Source: Nitrosomonas sp. (GTDB taxonomy: Bacteria > Pseudomonadota > Gammaproteobacteria > Burkholderiales > Nitrosomonadaceae). Taken from it: DNA of 64,000 nucleotides. This document shows, piece by piece, positions 55,525 through 63,923 of the stretch. Where the stretch lies: positions 744,001 through 808,000 of the forward strand of contig JADJES010000001.1 in NCBI GenBank assembly GCA_016708955.1, given 5' to 3'. The notes under the pieces were generated by a model, which saw nothing but the letters and a program-made list of their open reading frames with translations, did no database searches and was not told the DNA's origin. The translations under genes were made by a program, and so were the position numbers. The first letter of the stretch is position 1; every line of letters starts with the position of its first letter.

Positions 55525-56259
55525 ATGGAAACAGGACTCGGTTTTTCTAACTTTCTCGCCCAAATCGATGGCGTTGGTATCAGTGTGCTGGTATTGCTGT
55601 TATCGCTTTCAGTTGCGAGCTGGTATCTGATCATCACAAAGAGTATCGCTAATCTTATTGCTAAACGCCGCGCCGAGGCTTTCCTGAAACATTTCTGGAG
55701 TTTCGATTCCCTGCAAGCGGTTAATGTTGAGTTTAAGAATTCCGCGCCGAATAATGCATTTGCAGAGCTTGCCAAGCTGGGTATTGATGCGGCGGCTGAT
55801 TCCAAGATCCACAGTTCACATAAATTGGCTGCAGCTGGTGGTACCAGTGAATTTCTTACACGTACATTGCGTAACGGTATTGATCAGGAAGCTGCTCGTA
55901 TTGAGAATGGCCTCACTTTGATAGCCTCTGCAGGTTCGGCTGCGCCTTATATCGGTTTGTTTGGAACGGTATGGGGTATTTATCATGCGCTGATACAGAT
56001 AGGGCTTTCAGGGCAAGGCACTTTGGATAAAGTGGCTGGCCCTGTTGGGGAGGCGCTGATTATGACTGCATTGGGGCTGGCGGTGGCCATTCCTGCAGTG
56101 CTTGCCTATAACGCTTTTGTGCGCCGTAATCGTATATGGCTTGCGCGTCTGGAGGCTTTTGCGCATGACTTGTTTACATTGATTACTGTGGGTGATGATC
56201 ATTATCATGGACGGCTTCCTCGCAGGAATTGTTACAACCGGCGGCAGCCAAAGAAGTGA
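55525..56259 (+). CDS. exbB: ExbB proton channel protein with an apparent 3' frameshift
   Basis: A MotA/TolQ/ExbB protein: three membrane segments, GTVWGIYHALIQIGLSGQGT and VGEALIMTALGLAVAIPAVL are the family signature. It forms the proton channel with ExbD that powers TonB. The frame ends at 56259 with an atypical GRLPRRNCYNRRQPKK tail. From ~56199 a different frame encodes a plausible continuation (WTASSQELLQPAAAKEVTDV) that stops at TAA 56286-56288, sharing its last A with the exbD ATG (TAATG). A one-base deletion near 56196-56215 would explain this; the true protein is likely about 10 residues longer. Confidence 0.92.
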   Translation: METGLGFSNFLAQIDGVGISVLVLLLSLSVASWYLIITKSIANLIAKRRAEAFLKHFWSFDSLQAVNVEFKNSAPNNAFAELAKLGIDAAADSKIHSSHKLAAAGGTSEFLTRTLRNGIDQEAARIENGLTLIASAGSAAPYIGLFGTVWGIYHALIQIGLSGQGTLDKVAGPVGEALIMTALGLAVAIPAVLAYNAFVRRNRIWLARLEAFAHDLFTLITVGDDHYHGRLPRRNCYNRRQPKK

Positions 56260-56287
56260 CCGATGTTGCAATTGAAAGGGGGCGGTA

Positions 56288-56707
56288 ATGGGATTTGGCA
56301 GCATGCAGGGTAGCGGGCGTCAGTCACCCATGGCAGAAATCAATGTGGTGCCATTGGTGGACGTCATGCTGGTATTGTTAATTATTTTTATTATTACAGC
56401 GCCGCTTCTTACGCATTCAGTGAAAATTGATCTGCCTAAGGCAGAGAGTACTCCCAATATTACTCAGCCTGAGCATGTCGAGTTGGCTATCCGTGCAGAT
56501 GGTAGTCTTTTCTGGAGCGGTGAGCCCGTCACATTGGAACATCTGGCGCCGCGCTTTGCTGCAAAAGTGACTCAGGCACCTAAAACAGAATTACATATTC
56601 GTGCGGATAAGCTGGCACATTATGAGCATGTCGCACGGGTGATGAGCATTGCAGCCAAAGCCGGTATGGCAAGAATCGGTTTTATTACAGACCCTTCGGA
56701 ACAATAA
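56288..56707 (+). CDS. exbD: ExbD proton channel accessory protein
   Basis: 139 residues. One membrane segment near residues 22-43 with the key acidic residue in EINVVPLVDVMLVLLIIFII, then a periplasmic domain (ELHIRADKLAHYEHVARVMS). Family length. It starts at the overlapping stop/start TAATG site following the restored exbB frame and has GGGGGCGG upstream. Confidence 0.95.
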   Translation: MGFGSMQGSGRQSPMAEINVVPLVDVMLVLLIIFIITAPLLTHSVKIDLPKAESTPNITQPEHVELAIRADGSLFWSGEPVTLEHLAPRFAAKVTQAPKTELHIRADKLAHYEHVARVMSIAAKAGMARIGFITDPSEQ

Positions 56708-57050
56708 GAACGATCAAAGTTAAGTCCTAAGTCTTCTTCAGAATGAAATGCCGCAGTAAAGAATTTTGTTCTATGAAGCTTGGTAGGGCAATATGAAACA
56801 TCAGATGTAGGAGATCAATTTCAAGTTTGACAAGCTCTTAATCTGATATTGCTGCTATTTTTTTTACCAACTACTCATGCTAAAACCAAATTATTCACTA
56901 CTTTTTGTAGCCCTTTTGCATATTTCCCGGTTTATCCAATGCAGCGCCCTGGGAATAGCTATTCCTAATCTTTTCGTCGTGTTTTGTTGTTTTGTCTAAG
57001 CTCGGTAAGGGTATGCATCATGAAAGCGCTGATTCGTTGGATAAATCGTT
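56708..57050. other. Intergenic region after exbD
   Basis: No gene or clear terminator seen. A short ATG-initiated frame at 57020 (17 codons) is not supported. Confidence 0.5.
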
Positions 57051-57460
57051 GCGGTGGTCGCGGCGCTGGATGAGGGTGGGTGGGTTGGCAGGGCGGTGAT
57101 TGTCCTTTGTCGGGCGTTCGGTGGGGTAGCGTGGTTACACGTGGGGGCTGGGTTGGTTTGTGGGGGGTTCGGGTGTCGTGGCGGTCGCTGGGGTGTGGCG
57201 TCGGGCCTCCCAGGGCTGTTGGCGCGGTTTTTCTGGACTTTGGGACCCGGGGGGGGCGGCTTGCGTCGTCGGGCGTGTCGTGGGCGCGGCATGGAGTGCT
57301 TTTGTTAGAGTGTCTTTGCCGGGATGCGCCTGGGGAATGCAATTGTTCTCGTCGCCTTGCTGCGGTCCGGTTATCCGATGTTTACCATTCAGATGTTATG
57401 CTTATGGCGTTGTGGATGGCGGTTCTGGTGTGCGCTATCTTGCGTTATCTGGGTGGCTAG
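57051..57460. other. G-rich, A-poor anomalous stretch
   Basis: Base composition changes abruptly: about half of the bases in 57081-57300 are G on the plus strand and A is rare, with many GGG runs. Several overlapping open frames (up to ~128 codons) exist in multiple frames only because A-containing stop codons are scarce; none has a ribosome binding site or family features. Both flanks are A+T rich. It may be a decayed foreign segment or structured DNA/RNA. Confidence 0.6.
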
Positions 57461-57659
57461 AATGGTTGCGTCGGTCGACGTTACCACTTTGTTTCCTAAT
57501 GTCACTTGGAAAAACAAGACAATTTCAACAGTTAATTACTACATAGCCTTTATCAACCGCCAATTCTAGCTGCAGCGTGGTGCAATAACATTATTTCGAG
57601 TGCTATAAATTTTGTTTAGAGTTGAGTGTGAATTTGCTTTCTTTGTATGAAAATTCTGG

Positions 57660-57684
57660 TATAATTGCGAATCATTCTCATTAG
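57660..57684 (+). promoter_or_regulatory. bfd promoter with Fur-like operator
   Basis: An extended -10 (TGGTATAAT, hexamer at 57660-57665) is followed at once by GCGAATCATTCTCATTAG (57667-57684), a Fur-like sequence; on the opposite strand TGAGAAT-G-ATTCGCA is a 7-1-7 inverted repeat with one mismatch. A Fur site covering the transcription start is the usual arrangement for bfd genes. Confidence 0.7.
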
Positions 57685-57750
57685 TGATAATTCTTTGGTT
57701 TTTTTATAAACAATAAATTAATTTTGAATATAGATCTCAAGGTATTTAAT

Positions 57751-57975
57751 ATGTATGTATGTATCTGCAAGGGAATAACAGAAAGCGCATTACGCGAAGC
57801 GATCTATCAGGGGGCCGATCGAATGAGAGATTTGAAGGCTTCTCTGGGAGTTGCTGAGCAGTGCGGTATTTGTGCATGTCATGCTAAACAGGTATTGGAT
57901 CAGACATTGGTACAAAAATCCCAATTACAAGATTTTATTCCCCAGTCAACGTGTATGTGTGGAACTGCGGTTTGA
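57751..57975 (+). CDS. bfd: Bacterioferritin-associated ferredoxin
   Basis: 74 residues from ATG 57751 (AAGG upstream). MYVCICKGITESALREAIYQ and AEQCGICACHAKQVLDQTL hold the four cysteines in the CxC...CxxC pattern of [2Fe-2S] Bfd. Bfd passes electrons to bacterioferritin so that stored ferric iron is released under iron shortage. Next to a siderophore receptor and after a Fur-like site. Confidence 0.93.
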   Translation: MYVCICKGITESALREAIYQGADRMRDLKASLGVAEQCGICACHAKQVLDQTLVQKSQLQDFIPQSTCMCGTAV

Positions 57976-58279
57976 AAAGGAGAAGCAGTAGCGGTAATGG
58001 TTTTTCTTTTATTGCCGACCGCCGTTTACTTTGTGCGCTGCAATAAAGCATGGCTCACTAGAAAGCTCTAGATATGTTTCTGTTGTACGAGTTCAAGGAT
58101 GTTATAGCTGGCTGCAAACAGAGTAACCGGTGTAATTAGTCGGCGAACCTAATCCTAATTGCCTTTGAGACCTATCCTCACCATCGGATCCTTTTCCTTC
58201 TTATTTATTATGTTGAAATAACAGTTGCCTGTATTTCAGGGTTCGGTAGAAATAGCAAAAATAATTACGCCCTAATAAT
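57976..58279. other. Intergenic region bfd - TonB-dependent receptor
   Basis: About 300 bp. No gene seen and no good Fur box; the receptor may have its own promoter here or be read through from bfd. Confidence 0.4.
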
Positions 58280-60673
58280 ATGATTATCCATGGTTTTGCC
58301 AGAAGTTTTTATTTTTTTGCAGTATTAATCAGTCTGGGTCTGACAGTTGTTCTTCTGCCTAAACCAGGTTTCGCAGAACCATCAAATAGCGCCACACCTG
58401 CGCTACGCACCTTCAATATTCCTGCTGGTTTCTTGTACGAAGGCTTAATTCAATTCTCGCAACAAGCGGGGATAAAACTTGCTATAGATCCTGTGAAATT
58501 ACAGGGAAAAGTAACGTTAGGGTTAACCGGCGATTTTGAGATTCAATCAGGGCTGGATCAGTTGCTTGCAGGTTCCGGCTTGCAAGTGGTGCAACAGGGT
58601 GATAGCTTTACACTGACGGAAGTGCCTGGATCCCCTGCAGACCCTGTTGTTACCACATTACCTTCAATACAGATTATCGCCAGTAATACCAATCGATATG
58701 CTGCGGTGAGCACCACTACAGCAACGAAAACCAATACGCTGTTGCGCGATGTGCCGCAAGCCATTTCGGTGATTACTAATGAGTTGATTAAAGATCAATC
58801 GATCCGAAGTCTTGGTGATGCTATTCGTTATGTACCTGGTGTTGGCGTATCACAGGGTGAAGGTAATCGCGACGCACTGGTGTTTCGTGGTAACCGCTCA
58901 ACAGGGGATTTCTTTATTGATGGTATTCGCGATGATGCTGAATTCTATAGGGATCTCTATAACATTGATCGCATTGAGGTACTTAAAGGTGCCAATGGCA
59001 TGATTTTTGGCCGCGGCGGTTCGGGCGGTGTTGTCAATCGTGTATCGAAGCAAGCCAATTGGGATCCTGTGCGAGAATTTACTTTTCAGGGCGGCTCATT
59101 CAACCAAAAAAGAATGACAGCAGATGTCGGCTATGTGATTAATGATGTGGCGGCAGTTCGTTTGAATGCAGTGTATGAGGATGCCGGCAGTTTTCGCGAT
59201 GGCGTAAGCATGGAGCGGCTCGGCGTATCTCCAACTGTCACGATCAAGCCGACGCACCGTACCAAAATAGTTGCCAATATGGAGCGATTCCATGATGACC
59301 GTACAGCGGACCGTGGAATTCCGTCATTGTTGGGGCGGCCTGTCAATGTTCATGAATCGCAGTTCTTTGGTGATCCGAGGCGTAGTCAAGCAAATATTGA
59401 TGTGCTGTCATTCAATTCGCTGATTGAGCACAAATTCGATTCCGGAGTCACGCTGCAAAACCGGACAAATTATGCGACCTATGATAAGTTCTATCAAAAC
59501 ATATTTGCGAATAGTCAGGTTATTCCCGGATTGGACTTATTGTCACTGGGGGCATATAACAATGCAACATCGCGTGAAAATGTTTTTAATCAAACGAATT
59601 TGCTTTATTCACTCAATACCGGTCCCATTTTACATACACTGATGGCGGGCATCGAGGTAGGGCGGCAGGAAACCCATAATAGGCGGCGAAACGGTTTTTT
59701 TAATAATGATCAAGCACAAGTCAACTTACGTGTGCCGCTAAGTAATTCCATTACCAATGCACCAATCGATTATTTGACCAGAGATACGGATGCACACAAT
59801 CGAAGTGTTGTAAACGTTACATCGTTATATATTCAGGATCAGATAGAGTTGCTGCCTCAATTACAATTGATCGCCGGGGTTCGCTACGATATGTTTCAGG
59901 TGGATTTTCAGCAAAGAAATGCAGAAAAAACTCATCTGAAAACGAATGACGGATTGATTGCGCCACGCTTTGGAGTTATTTATAAACCCATTGAGACGAT
60001 TTCTTTTTACGCCAGCTATAGTCAAGCTTATGTTCCGCGCGCGGGTGATCAACTAACGGGCATAACAGTTACAACAGCCGTATTGAAGCCGGAAAAATTT
60101 ACAACACTCGAAACAGGAGTTAAATGGGATATCCGTCCAGATTTGGCGTTAACAGGTGCTGTATTTCAACTAGATAGAACCAATGCTATCACGGCTGATC
60201 CGAATGATTCGTCGCGAACTTTTTTATCCAAAGGTCAGCGTACCGAAGGTGTTGAAGTAAGCCTTAGCGGTCAATTGACTTCAGATTGGAATGTAATGGG
60301 TGGCTATGCTTACCAGATCGGGGAATTTACTAGCGATATTCAGGGAATTGCCAAAAAAGGTGCCACGGTAGGAGAGCTTCCTCGTCATACCTTTTCAGTA
60401 TGGAACCGGTATGATTTTACCCCTCGATTAGGTGCGGCATTTGGTGTGATTTATCGTGGTGATATGTTTGCTTCAGCGGATAATACTGTCAGAATACCTG
60501 ATTTTACGCGAGTAGATGCAGCACTATTTGCAAAGCTAACAAGCCGGGTTCGTGCGCAATTGAACATTGAAAATTTGTTTGACGCCAATTACTTCGCATC
60601 AGTGCACAACAATAACAATATTACTCCTGGATCACCTATTGCAATCCGCGCTACTTTGATTGCTAATTTTTAG
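58280..60673 (+). CDS. TonB-dependent siderophore receptor with STN signalling domain
   Basis: 797 residues. Signal peptide to ~residue 33 (KPGFAEP). Residues ~43-118 form an STN (secretin/TonB short N-terminal) domain: FNIPAGFLYEGLIQFSQQAG, GLDQLLAGSGLQVVQQG. Then a TonB-box-like DPVVTTLPSIQI, a plug domain (LLRDVPQAISVITNELIKDQ; GANGMIFGRGGSGGVVNRVS) and a 22-strand barrel ending in the C-terminal aromatic residue (LIANF). This is the FpvA/FecA-type transducer class. Such receptors normally pair with FecI/FecR-type sigma/anti-sigma genes, which are absent here. The siderophore is unknown. Confidence 0.92.
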   Translation: MIIHGFARSFYFFAVLISLGLTVVLLPKPGFAEPSNSATPALRTFNIPAGFLYEGLIQFSQQAGIKLAIDPVKLQGKVTLGLTGDFEIQSGLDQLLAGSGLQVVQQGDSFTLTEVPGSPADPVVTTLPSIQIIASNTNRYAAVSTTTATKTNTLLRDVPQAISVITNELIKDQSIRSLGDAIRYVPGVGVSQGEGNRDALVFRGNRSTGDFFIDGIRDDAEFYRDLYNIDRIEVLKGANGMIFGRGGSGGVVNRVSKQANWDPVREFTFQGGSFNQKRMTADVGYVINDVAAVRLNAVYEDAGSFRDGVSMERLGVSPTVTIKPTHRTKIVANMERFHDDRTADRGIPSLLGRPVNVHESQFFGDPRRSQANIDVLSFNSLIEHKFDSGVTLQNRTNYATYDKFYQNIFANSQVIPGLDLLSLGAYNNATSRENVFNQTNLLYSLNTGPILHTLMAGIEVGRQETHNRRRNGFFNNDQAQVNLRVPLSNSITNAPIDYLTRDTDAHNRSVVNVTSLYIQDQIELLPQLQLIAGVRYDMFQVDFQQRNAEKTHLKTNDGLIAPRFGVIYKPIETISFYASYSQAYVPRAGDQLTGITVTTAVLKPEKFTTLETGVKWDIRPDLALTGAVFQLDRTNAITADPNDSSRTFLSKGQRTEGVEVSLSGQLTSDWNVMGGYAYQIGEFTSDIQGIAKKGATVGELPRHTFSVWNRYDFTPRLGAAFGVIYRGDMFASADNTVRIPDFTRVDAALFAKLTSRVRAQLNIENLFDANYFASVHNNNNITPGSPIAIRATLIANF

Positions 60674-60813
60674 GGCACTTCTAAAAATTCAAAGTTCTAA
60701 ACAAAACGAGGCACGAGAAAAAAATGGTTACGCAGCATATACATGATATGTAATGAAACATTTTTCTCGAGTAACAAAGTGTTGTGATGAAATTTGGATT
60801 TTTAGAAGTTCCC
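60673..60813. mobile_element. MITE-like element 1 with IS5-type terminal inverted repeats
   Basis: GGGCACTTCTAAAAATTCAA at the left pairs with TTTGGATTTTTAGAAGTTCCC at the right, and inner arms (ACGAGAAAAA / TTTTTCTCG) extend the hairpin. It starts in the last base of the receptor stop codon. 141 bp, no coding capacity. Confidence 0.7.
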
Positions 60814-60832
60814 TTTAGGTCTGTTGGCCATT

Positions 60833-60930
60833 TCACATAGGTAGCCACAGATATCCACATGCCATGGCGATCATGCTTTCGTAATTTCTCTTCAATTTGT
60901 CGTATCGTGTGGCCGCTGCTCGATGCTGCT
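60833..60930 (-). pseudogene. C-terminal fragment of an IS5-family transposase
   Basis: A minus-strand frame ending at 60833 encodes KQHRAAATRYDKLKRNYESM then IAMACGYLWLPM, which matches IS5-group transposase C-termini (ATRYDKL-RNY pattern). The rest of the gene is absent; the following plus-strand text up to 61020 has only decayed traces. Confidence 0.7.
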
Positions 60931-61022
60931 TTGGCCGAGTAATGGAATTTACCACCAGATGCCGATATCTACACAGACCCAATCCATATCTTCAATTGCG
61001 CTCGGGATGAAGCAGATCTTCT

Positions 61023-61189
61023 CTAGGAGGCCGTCCGAGAATAGAGCGATCTACTGCAGAAAAGCTATTTTGGTCATATTTTCCGATTATTCTTGTTAAA
61101 TGGAATAACTATTCGCCTCCAATAATCGAAAAATCTGTCTCAAAATAGCTTTCCCTCGCTACGATCACTATTCTTGGACAGTCTCCTAG
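61023..61189. mobile_element. MITE-like element 2, long imperfect hairpin
   Basis: CTAGGAGGCCGTCCGAGAAT on the left and ATTCTTGGACAGTCTCCTAG on the right, with a further inner pair (AAAGCTATTTTG / CAAAATAGCTTT), make an imperfect inverted repeat of about 70-nt arms over 167 bp. Confidence 0.7.
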
Positions 61190-61359
61190 CTCCGGCCAGA
61201 GCCCATCATTGAGCATCGATCGGAGCAATACAAACTTGTTTTATGGTGACGATAAACCCTCAATGTTTCGGGTTTATATTAATTAATAAGTACTTATATT
61301 CAATTTCCAAAACATTCTAAAAAGCATAAAAAAATACGGACATGATTTTTATTTGTATT

Positions 61360-61378
61360 GTAAATAGTAATCATTATC
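61360..61378. promoter_or_regulatory. Fur box upstream of the duplicated exported protein
   Basis: GTAAATAGTAATCATTATC matches the 19-bp Fur consensus at 15 of 19 positions, continuing into ATTATAATTAG. It lies 73 bp before the start of the gene at 61452. Confidence 0.75.
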
Positions 61379-61451
61379 ATTATAATTAGCGATTACAAAA
61401 TCATAATTTGTATGTATTGATGTTAGTTAATTTTAGAAAGGAATTCCTATA

Positions 61452-63710
61452 ATGTTTTTATTAAAGAAACTCATGACTTCGATGAGTAAATCTCTGACTG
61501 TGAGATTAATTTTTATTGTGTTTGGTATGGGTAATGCGAGCTTGTCTGCTGCAGATCTTGCTGATGTCAATACAATTCAGACGGCCGTGACTGCTTACCA
61601 GACCATTGGAACGCTGCGTAGAGAGACGCCAATTAATGGAGATGCCATTGCGAGTGCTTACGCGGGTGCGTTACAAACATTGGTACAGGAAATTGATACG
61701 GCCAATTCACTCAAACTGAACAGTGACATCCTGGTTGCAATTGAAGAGATCAAAAGTGGAAATGAGCCAAGACTGGCGGCCCAGGTGATCGACAAGACTT
61801 TGCAACGCGTTTATTACCAAAGTATCTGGAATCGTATTACAGCGATACGAGATCAATTTAATGCTGCAACGTCTGCCGAATTAGTTCAAATATTGGATGA
61901 AGTAGTTGCAGCATTTCAAGCGATTACTGGCACTGTTGCAAGAGCCAATGAGATACTGAGTGATGATAGACAAACAATAGTTTCAGGAAGTAACCCAGCG
62001 CTGGATGTTCAGTTTAATGAATCGGTTGCGCGGATTAGGGCGGCACTGGCTAAAAGTAATCCAGAGGAAGATTTTGGTGTTATTGCTGTTGAGCGCTATA
62101 CCACAAGAATTGCATTAGCCCAAGCTTATTATATTGGGGTTTTACGTGAAGTGGCCGGTGTTCTTGAGAATAGAAGCACGGATCCGGAAACTACAGCTAT
62201 TTTGCTAAAAGAAGGGGAAATTTTTTATCGTATTATTGAATCGTTAGTCGCGCGGGATAATCCGGTCGGAAATCTACTCATTAAAGCGCAACTGACAGGA
62301 ACTTCTGCAAATGTTGTAGCCGATGAAATCGTTAGTGAATTAAGTAAAGGATTTATTGGCCGGGTTAAAGGTGAAATGAATGGCCAAGCAGAAAATATTG
62401 GTGTAAATCGCGTTCAGGCTATGGCAGAAGCTTCAGGAACAGCAGCTTATGCTAGAGTCTTTCTACCGGATGTCGAGGTGCGCTTAGGTGCTGATGTGCG
62501 CGGCAATCTGGAAACTGCACTCAATAATCTGCAAACGGCAAGCAGCGAAAATAGCGCGCCTAAATCTGCAGAAGCTCGTGATGCGATATCGGCGATTCTG
62601 GCTAGCTATGAGAATGAGCTAAATTTGACCGAATACAGTGCTACCAGCGATACGGCTTTTGTTGTTAATGCTGTTGCAAGTTATAAGGCGATTGGTGAGT
62701 TGCGTGCAAAAAATCCTGTGGATGCGGAAGCAATTGCTGCAGCATACACCGGAGAGTTGCAGCAAGTAACGCAAATCATTGATCTGGCCTATGGGTTGAC
62801 GATTGATCAAAATGTTCTGGCAGCTATTGAAGATGTCAGAAATGGAAATCAAGTTGCATTAGCTTCGCAAGTAATCGACAAATCGTTACAACGAGTTTTT
62901 GCGCTTGCTATTTACAATCGAACAACATTAGTGCTCGATAATTTTGATAGCTTGGCAACGGGTGAATTGGCACTGGAATGGGATAGGGCGCATGCGGCCT
63001 ATCAGGCGATCATTGGTACTGCCGCCAGGGTAAACAAGGTATTGACAGAGGATAAACAAACGCTCAAAGATGGGACTAACCCGGATCTGGATGATCAGAT
63101 TACACTGGCATTTGTGAATGGCAGAGAAGCTTTAAGCAAAGCGAATGCAAATGACCGCACCACTGTTGCGATAGCACGCGAAAACATCATCGTTCCGCTG
63201 GTCAGAAGCTTCTTGATCGGCGTATTGCGCGAAGTCGAGGGGGTTATTGCTAATAGAAGTACCGATGTTGATGAAGCAAGGGTAGAGCAGCTGGAAGGTG
63301 ATCTTTTCTACCGTACTGTTGAAGTATTTATTGCCCAGGATAATCCATCAGGCAACGATCGCATCAAAGCCCAATTAGGCGGTGACTCGGCGGATGTAGT
63401 CGCTAATGAAATCGTTAGTGACATCAGCAAAGGGATTATTGGTCAATTAAGAAGAAATATCAGTCAGATTGAATCAACGTTCGGTGTTGACCGGAATCAG
63501 GCACTGCTTGCTTCTGAAAGAGTTTCTTTATATGTCAATATTTTCTTGCCTGACCTGGAATTGCGTTTAAGCACGCAGCAGCGTGTAGAGATGCAAAATG
63601 CATTGCAGGATTTGAGAGAAGCTATTGAAACTGATAATTCTGCCAAAGCAATAACTGCAGGATCGACGATTACTGAGATCATTTCTGCATACGAGAATGA
63701 GTTAGTTTAG
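61452..63710 (+). CDS. Exported protein of two duplicated helical domains, Fur-associated, unknown function
   Basis: 752 residues. Signal peptide to ~residue 34 (ASLSAADL). The mature protein is two copies of a ~350-residue helical domain (about 38-397 and 402-752). Matching landmarks: VIDKTLQRVYYQ/VIDKSLQRVFAL, YIGVLREVAGVLENRSTD/LIGVLREVEGVIANRSTD, EGEIFYRIIESLVARDNP/EGDLFYRTVEVFIAQDNP, IKAQLTG/IKAQLGG, FLPDVEVRL/FLPDLELRL and a closing SAYENEL. No membrane segments after the signal, no known catalytic motif, few cysteines. It is acidic and periplasmic or secreted. Fur box upstream and its own terminator. The conserved acidic/aromatic helices recall periplasmic parts of FTR1-type iron permease proteins, but that is only a resemblance. 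Confidence 0.75.
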   Translation: MFLLKKLMTSMSKSLTVRLIFIVFGMGNASLSAADLADVNTIQTAVTAYQTIGTLRRETPINGDAIASAYAGALQTLVQEIDTANSLKLNSDILVAIEEIKSGNEPRLAAQVIDKTLQRVYYQSIWNRITAIRDQFNAATSAELVQILDEVVAAFQAITGTVARANEILSDDRQTIVSGSNPALDVQFNESVARIRAALAKSNPEEDFGVIAVERYTTRIALAQAYYIGVLREVAGVLENRSTDPETTAILLKEGEIFYRIIESLVARDNPVGNLLIKAQLTGTSANVVADEIVSELSKGFIGRVKGEMNGQAENIGVNRVQAMAEASGTAAYARVFLPDVEVRLGADVRGNLETALNNLQTASSENSAPKSAEARDAISAILASYENELNLTEYSATSDTAFVVNAVASYKAIGELRAKNPVDAEAIAAAYTGELQQVTQIIDLAYGLTIDQNVLAAIEDVRNGNQVALASQVIDKSLQRVFALAIYNRTTLVLDNFDSLATGELALEWDRAHAAYQAIIGTAARVNKVLTEDKQTLKDGTNPDLDDQITLAFVNGREALSKANANDRTTVAIARENIIVPLVRSFLIGVLREVEGVIANRSTDVDEARVEQLEGDLFYRTVEVFIAQDNPSGNDRIKAQLGGDSADVVANEIVSDISKGIIGQLRRNISQIESTFGVDRNQALLASERVSLYVNIFLPDLELRLSTQQRVEMQNALQDLREAIETDNSAKAITAGSTITEIISAYENELV

Positions 63711-63738
63711 AACTCACAATTCAGAAGTCAAACAACTG

Positions 63739-63774
63739 CGCCTTACCGTAAATTTTTACGGTAAGGCGTTTTTG
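63739..63774 (+). terminator. Rho-independent terminator
   Basis: CGCCTTACCGTAAA and TTTACGGTAAGGCG form a perfect 14-bp stem with a very short loop, followed by TTTTTG. It lies 29 bp after the stop of the duplicated exported protein. Confidence 0.92.
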
Positions 63775-63923
63775 TTAGTACCATATCAATATCTGGGATG
63801 TTAATGCAGGATGGCTACGATTAATCAATGATCATATTTTCTTCATTATTGTCAATTAGTTGTAGTTTTTTTTGGAAGAAGAGGTAACAGGATGTTTCCA
63901 AGAGTTAGTGTGTTTTGAGATTA

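Noticed and set aside
56965..57546. Several 80-128 codon frames on both strands
   Set aside because: They exist because the stretch is nearly free of A on one strand, hence of stop codons. Overlapping in several frames with no ribosome sites or family features.
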